Assembly: GCA_002748665.1 (NCBI GenBank)
Contig: PDTB01000015.1
Location: 186,001-250,000, forward strand
Direction of reading: 5' to 3'
DNA: 64,000 bases
Source of the DNA: Dethiosulfovibrio peptidovorans
Lineage (GTDB): Bacteria > Synergistota > Synergistia > Synergistales > Dethiosulfovibrionaceae
This document shows, one piece after another, positions 43,123-52,800 of the stretch; within the stretch, counting starts at the first letter, position 1; each line of letters opens with the position of its first letter. The notes below the pieces were generated by a model. It was not told the DNA's origin, did no database searches, and saw nothing but the letters and a program-made list of their open reading frames with translations. Position numbers and translations under genes: made by a program.

Positions 43123-43952
43123 ACACGACCTCCTTCGCTCATCATGCAGCGAAAACACTCAGAGTAGCCATTTTTCCGGATGTCCTCAAGGATATCCCGG
43201 GCATTACCGGAGCAAGCGATCCGGCCGTCCATCATGACGTGCCCCCGATCCACGTTGACGTAGTCCATGATGTTCCCCGTATGGGTGATCAGAAGCCCCG
43301 CCTTGTGACGACGTTCTCTGAGCTCTTTCACGGAGAGATCTCTTCGACAACCGTTCCGATCAGCACACCCGGAGCCGCAGAGACACCCCAAAGGCGCCTC
43401 CCGACCTAAAAGAGAGGCCGAGGCCCGGCCGATGAGGGCCATATTCTCGAGGTCAACTCCTGACTCAGGCTCGTCCAGAAAGACGAGTTCTGGCTTTTGA
43501 AGAAGAAGTTGAAGCATCTCCACCCGTTTCAGCTCACCACCGGAGAGGCCAGCGTTGACCTCTCGATCCAGAAAAGGAGCCACGTGGAGTGTCTCAGCCA
43601 GGGAATCGATCTCGGCAACATCACCTTTGTCGCATATTTCCAGAAGGGACCGAAGCCGAACTCCATGAATGGTGGGTGGCCGCTGAAAAGACATGCCCAC
43701 GCCCAGCCTGGCCCGTTCGTCAACCGAGAGATCGGTGATATCCTGTCCTCGAAAAAGAATAGCTCCCTGAGTCACCGTGTATTTACCCAGCCCCATAACG
43801 CTGGCCAGCAGGGTCGTCTTGCCCGATCCGTTGGGCCCAAAGACAGCGTGAACCTCCGACTCACCGATCTCCAGGGAGACCCCTTTAAGCACTTTCTGTC
43901 CGTCCACCTCCACGTGGAGGTCACAAACCTCAAGCAGTGCCGTCGATTTCAC
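43119..43952 (-). CDS. sufC: SufC-family Fe-S assembly ATPase with a Cys-rich insertion
   Basis: ABC-type ATPase subunit of 277 residues. It has Walker A GPNGSGKT (39-46), signature LSGGELKRVEM (136-146), Walker B VFLDEPESG (157-165) and the H-loop THTG (His224). Between Walker B and the H-loop there is an extra segment with GCLCGSGCADRNGC (Cys 190, 192, 196, 202) that ordinary SufC lacks, and the C-terminus has CFRC (Cys 266 and 269). GTG 43952 is chosen because GGGAGG lies 7 nt upstream. ATG 43958 falls too close to that SD. Confidence 0.88.
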   Translation of the reverse strand: MKSTALLEVCDLHVEVDGQKVLKGVSLEIGESEVHAVFGPNGSGKTTLLASVMGLGKYTVTQGAILFRGQDITDLSVDERARLGVGMSFQRPPTIHGVRLRSLLEICDKGDVAEIDSLAETLHVAPFLDREVNAGLSGGELKRVEMLQLLLQKPELVFLDEPESGVDLENMALIGRASASLLGREAPLGCLCGSGCADRNGCRRDLSVKELRERRHKAGLLITHTGNIMDYVNVDRGHVMMDGRIACSGNARDILEDIRKNGYSECFRCMMSEGGRV

Positions 43953-44106
43953 GTTCATTCCTCCCATGTTTTTCTTGGTTTTAGTGTACAAAAGATGATG
44001 CACATATGGCTGAGTTTCCCCACATACATCATAAAAGATCATACATATATGCAAATTATACCAAGAGAAGAAGAACCCGTCAGGGCATTTTTACGGAAAC
44101 AGGGCC

Positions 44107-44135
44107 TTCACAAAGAGAGGAATGCCGTGTATAAT
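44107..44135 (+). promoter_or_regulatory. Promoter of the dnaJ-family gene
   Basis: -35 TTCACA (44107-44112), 17-nt spacer, perfect -10 TATAAT (44130-44135). The -35 differs from consensus at one base. No HrcA-type CIRCE element was seen. Confidence 0.7.
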
Positions 44136-44171
44136 CTCAAAGGTCAATATATGTCAAAGGGGGTCTGTCCC

Positions 44172-45077
44172 ATGTCAGTACAGTACAAAGATTATTACGA
44201 TATTCTTGGGGTCCCCCGAAGCGCCGACGCATCGGAGATCAAGAGAGCCTACCGAAAGCTTGCAAAATGCTATCACCCCGACGTCACCACCTCGAAGGAG
44301 GGGGAAACCCGGTACAAAGAGATAAACGAGGCATACGAGGTTCTCAAGGACCCGGAAAAGCGAAAACTCTACGACCAGTTGGGTCCTAACTGGCAGGGGG
44401 GCCAGGGTTTCACGCCTCCTGGCGGAGGGGTGCACGTGGATTTTGGCGGCGATATGGGGGGATTCAGCGACTTTTTCCGAACCATCTTCGGCGGCATGGG
44501 GATGTCTATGAACGACGACATGCTCTTTCATCCCTCGGGACCACGTCGAGGACAAGACCAGGCGGTGACCCTGGAGCTCTCCGTTCGAGACGCCGCCACC
44601 GCTCCGATCCGGCGAACCGTGACCCTCCAAGGGCCAAGAGGTCAGAGAAACCTTGAGATCAACCTGCCTCGAGGCATAACCGACGGAAGCAGACTGACCT
44701 TGAAGGGACAAGGAGCCCCCTCCCAAAGCAGTGGTCCAAGGGGGGATCTTAAGGTAACTATCCGGCTAGCCCCGGATCGGGATTTCTCCGTCTCAGGGCA
44801 CGACTTGACCACGTCGGTAACGGTGAGCCCCTGGGACGCCGCCCTGGGGATGGACGCTCTGGCAGTACCCACTTTGAACGGAACGGTGAAGGTAAAACTT
44901 CCACCAGGAACCCAGGCAGGGCGTCGGCTTCGCCTCGCTGGCAAGGGGCTACCTCTCCGAGGAAAAGGCTCGGGGGATCTCTACGTGTCGGTTGAGGTTT
45001 TTATTCCCACAGATCTGACGGAACATCAAAGAGAACTCCTTCAGAACCTCCGTCAAAAATGGAACTCAACTCTGTAG
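44172..45077 (+). CDS. DnaJ-family co-chaperone (CbpA-like)
   Basis: Hsp40 protein of 301 residues. The J domain contains YYDILGVPRSADASEIKRAY, KCYHPDVTT (the HPD motif that stimulates Hsp70) and EAYEVLKDPEKRKLYDQLG. A Gly/Phe-rich linker (GGDMGGFSDFFRTIFGGMG) follows, then two C-terminal substrate-binding beta domains (INLPRGITDGSRLTLKGQG; VKLPPGTQAGRRLRLAGKG). The zinc-finger domain is absent, so it is CbpA/type II. ATG 44172 has AAAGGGGG 8 nt upstream; the frame is open much further upstream but that part is antisense to sufC. A hairpin terminator follows. Confidence 0.9.
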   Translation: MSVQYKDYYDILGVPRSADASEIKRAYRKLAKCYHPDVTTSKEGETRYKEINEAYEVLKDPEKRKLYDQLGPNWQGGQGFTPPGGGVHVDFGGDMGGFSDFFRTIFGGMGMSMNDDMLFHPSGPRRGQDQAVTLELSVRDAATAPIRRTVTLQGPRGQRNLEINLPRGITDGSRLTLKGQGAPSQSSGPRGDLKVTIRLAPDRDFSVSGHDLTTSVTVSPWDAALGMDALAVPTLNGTVKVKLPPGTQAGRRLRLAGKGLPLRGKGSGDLYVSVEVFIPTDLTEHQRELLQNLRQKWNSTL

Positions 45078-45084
45078 CGACGCG

Positions 45085-45138
45085 AATACCAAAGAAGCGA
45101 TGCCGGACAAGTCCGGCATCGCTTCTTTGGTATTTTTC
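45085..45138. terminator. Bidirectional intrinsic terminator
   Basis: Perfect 24-bp inverted repeat (45085-45108 and 45111-45134) followed by a short T-run on the plus strand. It lies between the convergent dnaJ-family gene and zinT. Confidence 0.88.
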
Positions 45139-45154
45139 ATGTTATTTTCTAATA

Positions 45155-45802
45155 CTATTTAACCCACTTAGCCATTTTTTCGGGCTTGAGGTTTTCCAGG
45201 TACTGATCAAAGTTGAAATCGGAGAGCTGAATGGTCGGCCACCAGTTCGACAGAGCCGGATCGTTGATAAGCTGTGCGAATCCGGCAGAACCATAGCGCA
45301 TATGAGCATGCTTCTGTCCCTTGTCGTGACCGTGGAACTTTATCATAAGGAGATAGCGATACGCGTTGGAGAACGCATTAACATCGATCCCCTCAAAAGC
45401 ATACCAGGAAGTACCATCCTTGCAGATCTCACCCCGATATTCGTACGTGACCTTAACAGGGGCGACCCAATCCACCGGGGAGAAGAAGGTGACGGTGTTC
45501 CCCGAGACCTCAAGCTTGCTAAAATCAGTGTAGTACATGAGCTTGGTTTTGTCGATAACGTCCTGGACGGAGAAGTCCTTTCCTATAGCTTTACAGGCCT
45601 CGGACAACTTCTCGAAGAAGGGCACGGCTTTCTTCTCATTCCAGTATGGAGACCTGCTCAAATGGGTTCCTTCCCAATCCTTGAGAGTGACCTTTTCTGT
45701 CTGAGTTTCGGACGCAAATGCTGGGGCCAGACTAAAAAGGGCCAATACAGCTATTAAGGCTACCGAAAGAAACGTGACGCGACTACGACAGAACATACGC
45801 AT
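45155..45802 (-). CDS. zinT: ZinT-family periplasmic metal-binding protein
   Basis: Protein of 215 residues with a signal peptide (hydrophobic FLSVALIAVLALFSL, cleavage near AFASET). The mature part is a ZinT/YodA lipocalin-like domain: LKDWEGTHLSRSPYW, and near the C-terminus KFHGHDKGQKHAHMRYG, whose His residues match the ZinT metal site. It probably scavenges zinc (or cadmium) in the periplasm. ATG 45802 has AGGAGG 9 nt upstream. A long palindrome overlaps its -35 region, and a DtxR-family regulator gene lies upstream on the same strand. Confidence 0.85.
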   Translation of the reverse strand: MRMFCRSRVTFLSVALIAVLALFSLAPAFASETQTEKVTLKDWEGTHLSRSPYWNEKKAVPFFEKLSEACKAIGKDFSVQDVIDKTKLMYYTDFSKLEVSGNTVTFFSPVDWVAPVKVTYEYRGEICKDGTSWYAFEGIDVNAFSNAYRYLLMIKFHGHDKGQKHAHMRYGSAGFAQLINDPALSNWWPTIQLSDFNFDQYLENLKPEKMAKWVK

Positions 45803-45842
45803 AATGCAAAACCTCCTAAAATTATAGTGTGTACGGGCAAAT

Positions 45843-45870
45843 CACAAAGGTAGTTTATACTAACTTTGTG
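45843..45870 (-). promoter_or_regulatory. Palindromic operator upstream of zinT
   Basis: Interrupted palindrome with arms CACAAAG.TAG and CTA.CTTTGTG around TTTATA (28 nt). A TATAAT -10 lies 3' of it on the minus strand, so the palindrome covers the -35 region. It is a likely metalloregulator site; the DtxR-family protein encoded at 45996-46667 is the nearest candidate. Confidence 0.65.
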
Positions 45871-45995
45871 GCTTGCAGCATATCCTGAACAGATTGTTTG
45901 GTCAAGAAGCGTATGACACGTTCTCGATACAAAATTACACGTTTACTCGTCGCTTCTTCGCCGTTTGCCTCGATTCTCGCCGTAGGTGGGAAAAA

Positions 45996-46667
45996 CTACT
46001 CCTTCTCCTGAGAGACAACCCATACAGAGAGTGCTTCCAGGCTCGTCAGGACTTGGTTTTGGCCATTCACCTCGACCTCTACACCCCGATCTCGCCCATC
46101 GTCCACTCGGCGTATAACCACGTTTGGCATAAAGCCCTTCTCCCTGAGAATCTGACGCTGTTCACCTCCAACGGTCAATCGGAGAATCCGAGCATTCTCC
46201 CGAGGCAGGAGCATGGAAAGAGGGATAGAGAGGTGCTCCGGCTCCAGAACAAAGCGGTTCATCGCCTCCACCCAGGGCTGTTCCTGTGAACGGGCCTTGC
46301 AGAAAAAGTCTACAAAGGCCGTAAGCCGACGCTCCGATTCGGGGGTGAGAGAGTGTTCTACGGCACAGGCCATTTCCCCGGCAACCTTGTCGTCCACTCC
46401 AAGAACCTCGGAGAAGAGAAAGGTCATATGTTGATGACGTCTGTAGGTTTCCAGGGCCTTGTCTCGACCATCCCGAGTCAGTTCAATCTTACCGTAGCGC
46501 TGATGCTCCAGAAGGCCGAGCCCTACCATTTTTCGGACCGCCACTACAACAGTTGCCTTTCGCACCCCAAGACGCGCGGCCAGCTCGGTAACTGACGGAA
46601 CACCGCCCTCCAGTTCAATCTCCAGGACCGTCTCCATATAGTCTTCAATTCTCTCCGTGATGACCAT
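45996..46667 (-). CDS. DtxR/MntR-family metal-dependent transcription regulator
   Basis: Protein of 223 residues. The N-terminal winged helix contains EDYMETVLEIE, VPSVTELAARLGVRKATVVV and GLLEHQRYGKIELT. The dimer/metal domain contains HQHMTFLFSEVLGVD and AGEMACAVEHSLTPESERRL (metal-ligand region, C..EH). A C-terminal SH3-like FeoA domain follows (ARILRLTVGGEQRQILREKG). Members bind Mn2+, Fe2+ or Zn2+ and repress uptake genes. ATG 46667 gives a normal N-terminus. It lies upstream of zinT on the same strand. Confidence 0.87.
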   Translation of the reverse strand: MVITERIEDYMETVLEIELEGGVPSVTELAARLGVRKATVVVAVRKMVGLGLLEHQRYGKIELTRDGRDKALETYRRHQHMTFLFSEVLGVDDKVAGEMACAVEHSLTPESERRLTAFVDFFCKARSQEQPWVEAMNRFVLEPEHLSIPLSMLLPRENARILRLTVGGEQRQILREKGFMPNVVIRRVDDGRDRGVEVEVNGQNQVLTSLEALSVWVVSQEKE

Positions 46668-46797
46668 GCTCTCACCACTTTCTGTATGTAAATACAATGT
46701 CTATGAGTATACATATAAGTCAAAACTCCGCATCCAGCATACTCAAAGAATTTGCGCATGTCAAATCAAGCTAACTTTTCAATAAAACAGAAAGCTA

Positions 46798-46827
46798 TTG
46801 AAAATTTTCCAGCCTGTGTTGTATGAT
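46798..46827 (+). promoter_or_regulatory. Promoter of the diguanylate cyclase gene
   Basis: -35 TTGAAA (46798-46803), 18-nt spacer, -10 TATGAT (46822-46827), upstream of an AAGGAGG SD. Confidence 0.5.
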
Positions 46828-46864
46828 AGCAGCGAAATTCAGTTCTCCCAAGGAGGTTGGTAGC

Positions 46865-48415
46865 ATGAATCAGCCTGACGCCCCAATTAAGCGAAGTCTC
46901 GGCAGAATCGTGCTGTACTGTCTACTCCTCGCCCTGCCCATCTCCGGAGCGTTCCTATTGACAGAAAAACGCATGAAAAACCTAGAAGAAGAGGGCAGGA
47001 TCAATATCATAAAAGTTCAGGACATCCAGAATCTTCAACAGCAATCTCGGCTGATTCAGCATATGTTGAATCGTGTAAAAAACGATGCCCGCTTTTTATC
47101 TCGCCTCCCGTCCATAGCCAATATCCTTAAAAAAGGGACAAAAAATGCGCTCACAGAGCAAGTCCTCCTTTCCATGGCAACAACCTATGGAAACTACGAC
47201 CAGATTCGGCTTATAAATGCTTCGGGCGATGAGGTACTCAGGGTAAATTACGACGACGGATCGCCTCGAGTCGTGCCCCAAAATGAGCTTCAAAACAAGG
47301 CCTCTCACTCTTATTTCTCCGACGCCATGACAATTAGAAGCCCCGATCTGATCGCCATCTCCCCTTTCGATCTCAATATCGAACATGGGAAGGTGGAGAT
47401 TCCGTTCAAACCCATGATCCGCATCAGCATTCCTATCGATGAAGGCGAGTCGCGACTTGGAGTGTTGGTTTTGAATTTCTTAGGAAATAAAATTTTCAAA
47501 TTAATGGATGAGCTGCGTTTCTCCAGCCGTTCATCTGTGGGGCTGCTCAATCAAGACGGATACTGGCTACAGGGCTTTGATCCCGAAGATGCCTGGGGCT
47601 TCATGCTTCCAGAGCGTCTGAACCGAAATATCTTCAACACAATGCCCGATGAGGCTCAAAAAATATACGCTCAGAACTCAGGTCAGTTTCAAACGGAATC
47701 TGGAGAACTAATCTCCTTTGCCACTATACGCCCCATGAACACCAAAGAGGGCATCTCCAGTCAGGGGCTGAACTTCTGGAAACTCATTTCCCGGACACCC
47801 GCCGAAGTAATCAATGAGCTGCAAATTCGAAGACCTTTCGCCCTAAAATCATTGATAGTCGTAGTTACGATTTTCCTGGCGACCTTATTTGCCTCCGTGT
47901 TCCTGGAGGAACGTCGGGTTATCAACAAGCAATTTTACCGAGAGCGCTTGGTAGATAAGGTAACTGGGACGTGGAATCGCCAATACATAGCTGAGTACGT
48001 AACCAAACATACCTCGCAGGAGGAGAAGATGTCCCTAGCTCTGGTCGACCTGGGTAATTTCAAAAAAGTCAACGATTTGTTGGGACACGATGTGGGCGAC
48101 CAGGTGCTCCGCCAAGTTGCCGAAATTTTTCAACGGTGCATCCGCCCCGAAGACCAGCTCTCGCGTCACGGCGGAGATGAGTTTCTTCTCGTGTTTCCAG
48201 ACACTGACTGCACTACGACAGAGAAGATCATGAAGCGCCTGGCTACGGCGGTCCGACAGGAAGTCCTTCCCGACGGTCCCGTGACGGTCGAGGCCGATTG
48301 GGGTGTCGCCCAGGTGAAGAAGGGACATTCTATGAAGGAGGCCACTGTCGAAGCAGATCGACGAATGTACGCCTATAAAAAAGCCAGAAAGGAACGGCAA
48401 GGGATCACGGACTGA
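46865..48415 (+). CDS. Membrane-bound diguanylate cyclase with periplasmic sensor domain
   Basis: Makes cyclic di-GMP from two GTP. It has 516 residues: a membrane segment at about 13-32 (RIVLYCLLLALPISGAFLL), a Cache-like extracytoplasmic domain up to about residue 320 (QIRLINASGDEVLRVNYDDG, LIAISPFDLN), a second membrane segment at about 326-346, then a GGDEF domain with VDKVTGTWNRQYI, ALVDLGNFKKVNDLLGHDVG and the intact active site RHGGDEFLLVF (about residue 436). No RxxD inhibitory site is obvious before GGDEF. ATG 46865 has AAGGAGG 8 nt upstream. The sensed ligand is unknown. Confidence 0.9.
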   Translation: MNQPDAPIKRSLGRIVLYCLLLALPISGAFLLTEKRMKNLEEEGRINIIKVQDIQNLQQQSRLIQHMLNRVKNDARFLSRLPSIANILKKGTKNALTEQVLLSMATTYGNYDQIRLINASGDEVLRVNYDDGSPRVVPQNELQNKASHSYFSDAMTIRSPDLIAISPFDLNIEHGKVEIPFKPMIRISIPIDEGESRLGVLVLNFLGNKIFKLMDELRFSSRSSVGLLNQDGYWLQGFDPEDAWGFMLPERLNRNIFNTMPDEAQKIYAQNSGQFQTESGELISFATIRPMNTKEGISSQGLNFWKLISRTPAEVINELQIRRPFALKSLIVVVTIFLATLFASVFLEERRVINKQFYRERLVDKVTGTWNRQYIAEYVTKHTSQEEKMSLALVDLGNFKKVNDLLGHDVGDQVLRQVAEIFQRCIRPEDQLSRHGGDEFLLVFPDTDCTTTEKIMKRLATAVRQEVLPDGPVTVEADWGVAQVKKGHSMKEATVEADRRMYAYKKARKERQGITD

Positions 48416-48421
48416 TAGAGA

Positions 48422-48679
48422 TCAAGAAAGATGTAGGTATGGACACCCCTCAATTATGAAAAGATGAGGCCCTGTCGGCCTGGTTATGTTCGCCGCCTCT
48501 CGTCCCGTATAGTCGAAGATGATCCAACCTCGGTCATGGTCTATTCGAAGACTCCATCGGGTATGTCGAATTGACAGAGTATAGTCAGTCATATCCCTGA
48601 GGAAACGATCCACTTCTCGAAAGATGTGGGCAAAAGCTTCTTTGAATTCTTCCCAGCTGAGGGGAATAACCTGAATCAA
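48422..48679 (-). CDS. Small hypothetical protein
   Basis: About 85 residues (MIQVIPLSWEEFKEAFAHIF, then FREVDRFLRD-type helical sequence, then RWSLRIDHDRGWIIFDYTGR). There is no signal peptide or membrane segment. TTG 48679 is the proposed start because GGGAGG lies 8 nt upstream. A likely promoter (TTGACG, 18 nt, TATGCT) is near 48735-48705 on the minus strand. It is convergent with the cyclase gene. Family not recognised. Confidence 0.5.
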   Translation of the reverse strand: MIQVIPLSWEEFKEAFAHIFREVDRFLRDMTDYTLSIRHTRWSLRIDHDRGWIIFDYTGREAANITRPTGPHLFIIEGCPYLHLS

Positions 48680-48843
48680 AACTCTCACCTCCCACCAATA
48701 AAGCATACCAGTCATGGGAAAGGGTCGTCAAGGCGGCTTTTCCGTATATATGCCTATGGATAAATGTCGGTTTTTCTGGTATAAGTGTCTTTGTTTTGCA
48801 CAATCAACAAATCTTTTGATAAACAGTTGGAGGAGTTTCTGTG

Positions 48844-49752
48844 ATGAAAATACGCACACGCGCCCTACCCCTTGCCTTAGCTGCAACCCTGCTTTTGACT
48901 GGATCAGTCCTAGCAGCTGATAAAAAAGCCGATGAGGTTCTGGCTACCGTGGGAAAAGAGTCTGTAACTCAGGCTGACCTCAACCGCGTGGTTGAAGGGG
49001 CCCAGCCTAATCAAAGAGCGTATTTCAGCTCCCCCGAGGGGAAACGGGCACTGGTGAACGACATGGCCAACTCGCTCTTGTTCTACCTCTGGGGGAAGGA
49101 TAATAAGCTCCAGGAGACCGAAAAATTCAAAGAGACCATAGCCGAGCTAGAGAAACGGGTGATTACCGGCATGGCTATGGAGAAAATCCTGAGCGACGTG
49201 TCAGTTTCCGAGCAAGACGTACAAACCTTTTACGATGAACACAAGGCCGCCTTTGAGGTTCCTGAGACGGTCAAGGCCAGTCATATACTCATTCAGGTTT
49301 CTAAAGACGCTGGAAAGAAGGACTGGGAAGAGGCCAAGAAAAAACTTGTGGTACTTCGCAAGGACATCCTGGCAAAGAAGATCAGCTTCGAGGATGCTGC
49401 CAAGGCCAATTCATCTTGTCCATCTAAAGCCAGAGGCGGCGACCTGGGCTTTTTCACCAAGGGCCAGATGGTTCCTGAGTTCGACGAAGTGGCATTCAAG
49501 ACCAAGGTAGGCGAGATCAGCGCTCCGGTGAAAACACAGTTCGGCTATCACCTGATCAAGGTGACAGACCATAAAGACAGCTCTATTAAGCCATTGGACG
49601 ACGTGAAGGACGATATTCGACAGCAGCTCCTCCAGCAGAAGCAGCGGGAGACCCTCACTTCTTATATCAAGAAGCTTAGAGAGATGTATAAGGTAACGAT
49701 CAATCTCCCCGAGCCGGCCTCTTCGGACATCTCGGCAGACGCAGGAAACTAA
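48844..49752 (+). CDS. Exported peptidyl-prolyl isomerase (PpiC/SurA/PrsA type)
   Basis: Periplasmic foldase of 302 residues. The signal peptide ends SVLAADKK. An N-terminal SurA-like helical part follows, then a parvulin domain at about 138-235 containing VKASHILIQVSKDAG, FEDAAKANSSCPSKARGG, DLGFFTKGQMVPEFDEVAF and TQFGYHLIKVTD. It probably helps fold secreted or outer-membrane proteins. ATG 48844 is used; GTG 48841 is equally reachable from GGAGG. A hairpin terminator follows. Confidence 0.9.
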   Translation: MKIRTRALPLALAATLLLTGSVLAADKKADEVLATVGKESVTQADLNRVVEGAQPNQRAYFSSPEGKRALVNDMANSLLFYLWGKDNKLQETEKFKETIAELEKRVITGMAMEKILSDVSVSEQDVQTFYDEHKAAFEVPETVKASHILIQVSKDAGKKDWEEAKKKLVVLRKDILAKKISFEDAAKANSSCPSKARGGDLGFFTKGQMVPEFDEVAFKTKVGEISAPVKTQFGYHLIKVTDHKDSSIKPLDDVKDDIRQQLLQQKQRETLTSYIKKLREMYKVTINLPEPASSDISADAGN

Positions 49753-49763
49753 AAGAGTTCTCT

Positions 49764-49810
49764 ACGAAAAGGCGCCTCCTGATCTTTACGAGGGGCGCCT
49801 TTTCGTATAT
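49764..49810. terminator. Intrinsic terminator after the PpiC-type gene
   Basis: 13-bp inverted repeat ACGAAAAGGCGCC / GGCGCCTTTTCGT (49764-49776 and 49794-49806). It can also serve the convergent AsmA-like gene ending at 49816. Confidence 0.75.
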
Positions 49811-49815
49811 GAGAA

Positions 49816-52800
49816 CTATGGATCGTCGGAGCCACCAACGATTTGTTGAATGAGCCCCTCTAAAATCTGATCCTTTACTTGATCTCCGGCTTCGTCACCC
49901 TGTGAACCGCCCTCTCCCGTAGGAATGTCAACCTTTATCCGTATTTTAGGTTCGGTAGTCTCTGAATCTCCAGGTAGAGAGGGAATACTGGACCCCATCG
50001 GAGTCTCGTCTTTGATCCGAAGTTCGGAGACCTCAGGGGCTTCTCTGCTACCACCCAGGTGAAGTTGAACTTCCCGAAAATCGTTCCTGGAATAGCCCCC
50101 CACGAGCTCTCCCAGTAGATCACTGACCAAAACTCGAGGATCCCTGATCTTGTCCAGAATGGACGCATTCAGGATACTCTTGAGTGCTCCCAAAAAAGAA
50201 TTCAAGGCCTTGAGATTGACCTCCCCTACACACAATAAATCCAACTCTTCCCCCTTCTGAGAAGTGACAGCGTTACCCCATCGCACAGAGCCACTCGCAG
50301 CCACGTATTTAAACACGGGGTCATGAGGCCATGCCGAGGCTCTGCCTCCCGGAAGTATGAAAAGTTCATTGCCGCTCAAGTTGAAGTTAGCCGAGATGTC
50401 CCTGATTTTCAGGGGGACACCCTTGGTGACGGACTTGAGTACGGCGAAATCCCGAAACTCCACTGAACGTCCCTTGAGGTAGCCATCGATGTTCATGAGG
50501 AAGGCGCGGCCAGCAATGCCCGAGATATCAAGCCTCACGTCCACGCTCCCAGCCATACTCCCCGAAAGATCCGTACAGTCTCTCATCAGAGGAGCCAGAT
50601 CGGCACTGACCACTGATACCCGCCCCTTCCAGGTTTTTCTGCCAAACGCCACCCCAAGGTCAGCCACGGCCTTTCCTCCGTACACCTGAGCCCGTCCTTC
50701 CATAACCCGAAGTTTTTTCTCCGTAAGAGTGAGGGGGATATCAACCGACCGAAGGTGAAGCCCTGCAATAGATATCTCTTCGGAACTCCCCCTGCCCGAG
50801 GCATTAAGGCGGCCTCTTGACCAGAGCCCCGTCAGATCCAGATTCACCCGACCGGAACCGACGCCCTCCAAGACAGGGGAGAGGGCTGTCAGGGGCACAT
50901 CCTTACCTGATGCGACGAACCGAATTCCCCAGGCGCCCTCCTGAGGAACGAGATCACAGGAAGCGACAATACGCCTGTCTCCGAAGAGACTGGAGGCCCG
51001 AAAGGAGACATCATCCCCCCGTCTCAGATATCCCCCCAAGTCGGCACTGACAAATGATACGTTCCCCACCTGGATTCGAGGGGCCACTGCTCGAGCGTAC
51101 AGCTTACTCCGGCCTAAAGGGCCGAGAAGATGAAGCTTGCCCGAAACGGTACCTCCCATGGAGACATCTTTGGGCATAAATCCCCGGATATCCAGACCGT
51201 CAACCATTGCCTCCAGATCCAGGGCCCCCTTCTTCTTTCCTGAAGACAGCCGGACCCAGCCACCCCCAGTGAGGGGAGCTCCCCCAAGCTGCCCTTTCAT
51301 GACAGAGACCAGGCGATCCCCATCTGTATCTAAACGTACCGAGAGGTTCTCCAGAGGAAAGAAGCCCACGTCAATTCGAGGGGCCTGAGCCGAGACGTGG
51401 ATTTTAGGGGCACCAACACTTCCGGTCAGCGAAAAGCGGGCATCGACGATGCCCTCCCCCTCCAGATCCCCGAGCCCCTGAAAAAGCTCTTTACTCTTCA
51501 TCTCTCTAAGTTGACCTGAAAAATTCATTGCGCCAGACTTCAAGAAAAGATCTCCCGAAAGAGCAAGTTTTCCACCATATAACGAGGCTATACCCTCACG
51601 AACGGTCAGTTTATCTCCGTTCAAAACCAAGTCGAGATGGGGACGGGCCAGAGGAAGGACGTTAACGAAATTGATCTCTTGAGACTTCAGCTTCGCCGTA
51701 AGACGTCCGGAACCGGAGCCAATCTGCCGATAGGTCCAGCGACCATCAACACTCCCCTTAAGGGCTAGATTTTCAAGAGAAGGCAGGATGCGAACCAACC
51801 CAGCTCCTTGCACGCCCTGCACTGTTCCTCGGAAAGACGTCTTGAGTTCAGGTGAAAAACGAAAGCGACCGGCACCAACCAGAACGCCGTCAGCCACGGA
51901 CAGAGTGAAAGAAGGCAGCCGAATCAGGCCATCATCGTATTGGATCGTCCCTGTGGCATGAGAGAAAGCGACACCCACGGCCCGAGGCTTACGTATCGTC
52001 ACGTTCCCGGTAATCGTCGGAGAGGTAGGGATTCGTTGAACGTGAAGGTCGGCATCCACAAGCCCTTCCAGATCCTCGGGAATTCCCAGGCCGGTTGGCA
52101 GCAAGTCCGCCTGCACTCCTCGAACCGTCACGTTCAGATCCATGTCACGAGATACCGCGTCCAGCCCTCCCTTCAGGGCAACGGTACCACCCAGGAGAGA
52201 GAGAGCTCCGCTTACCTCAATCGCCCCTCCCTCTTGCAATCGACCAAATCCCTTAAGATCGGAGAACGCTATACCTCGGACAGTTCCCCGGGAAACATCC
52301 ATGGAAACAACTCCCTTCAGGGCATCAAAGGGACCAAAAAGACTTAGATCCAGAGTTCGAACAGATGCCGCCAGATCTTCCGAGAGAGGCATGAAATCAA
52401 GCCAGGGATCAAGCCCCAGATTTCGAGCATGAGCGTTCACCTGAATGAGACCAGAGGAACTCAGCCTACCATCTCCAGAGATTAATACATCGCCCGAGGC
52501 CCCTCGCCAGTTCACAAAAGTCAAGGTATCTTTATCGATCCGAACAGCCCCAGAGATATCGGGCACGGGCAGTCCCAAGACGGCAAGAGATCGCCCCGAT
52601 ACAATTCCAGAAAGACGAGGGTCTTCAAGATTCCCAGTAAGGCCATAATCCATGGAGAGCTCTCCCTGCACATCCATGGAGCAAAGAGAAGGAAGCAACA
52701 TTTCCATGCGTTTCAGAGCAAGTGAGAGATCTCCCGAGACGGACAGTTGTGGCAGGAGCTTTCCGGCAAGGCGCATCTCTCCACCAAGAACCCTCACCGA

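Noticed and set aside
43497-44171. Long N-terminal extension of the DnaJ-family protein
   Set aside because: It is antisense to sufC; the J domain starts at 44172 behind a strong SD and promoter.
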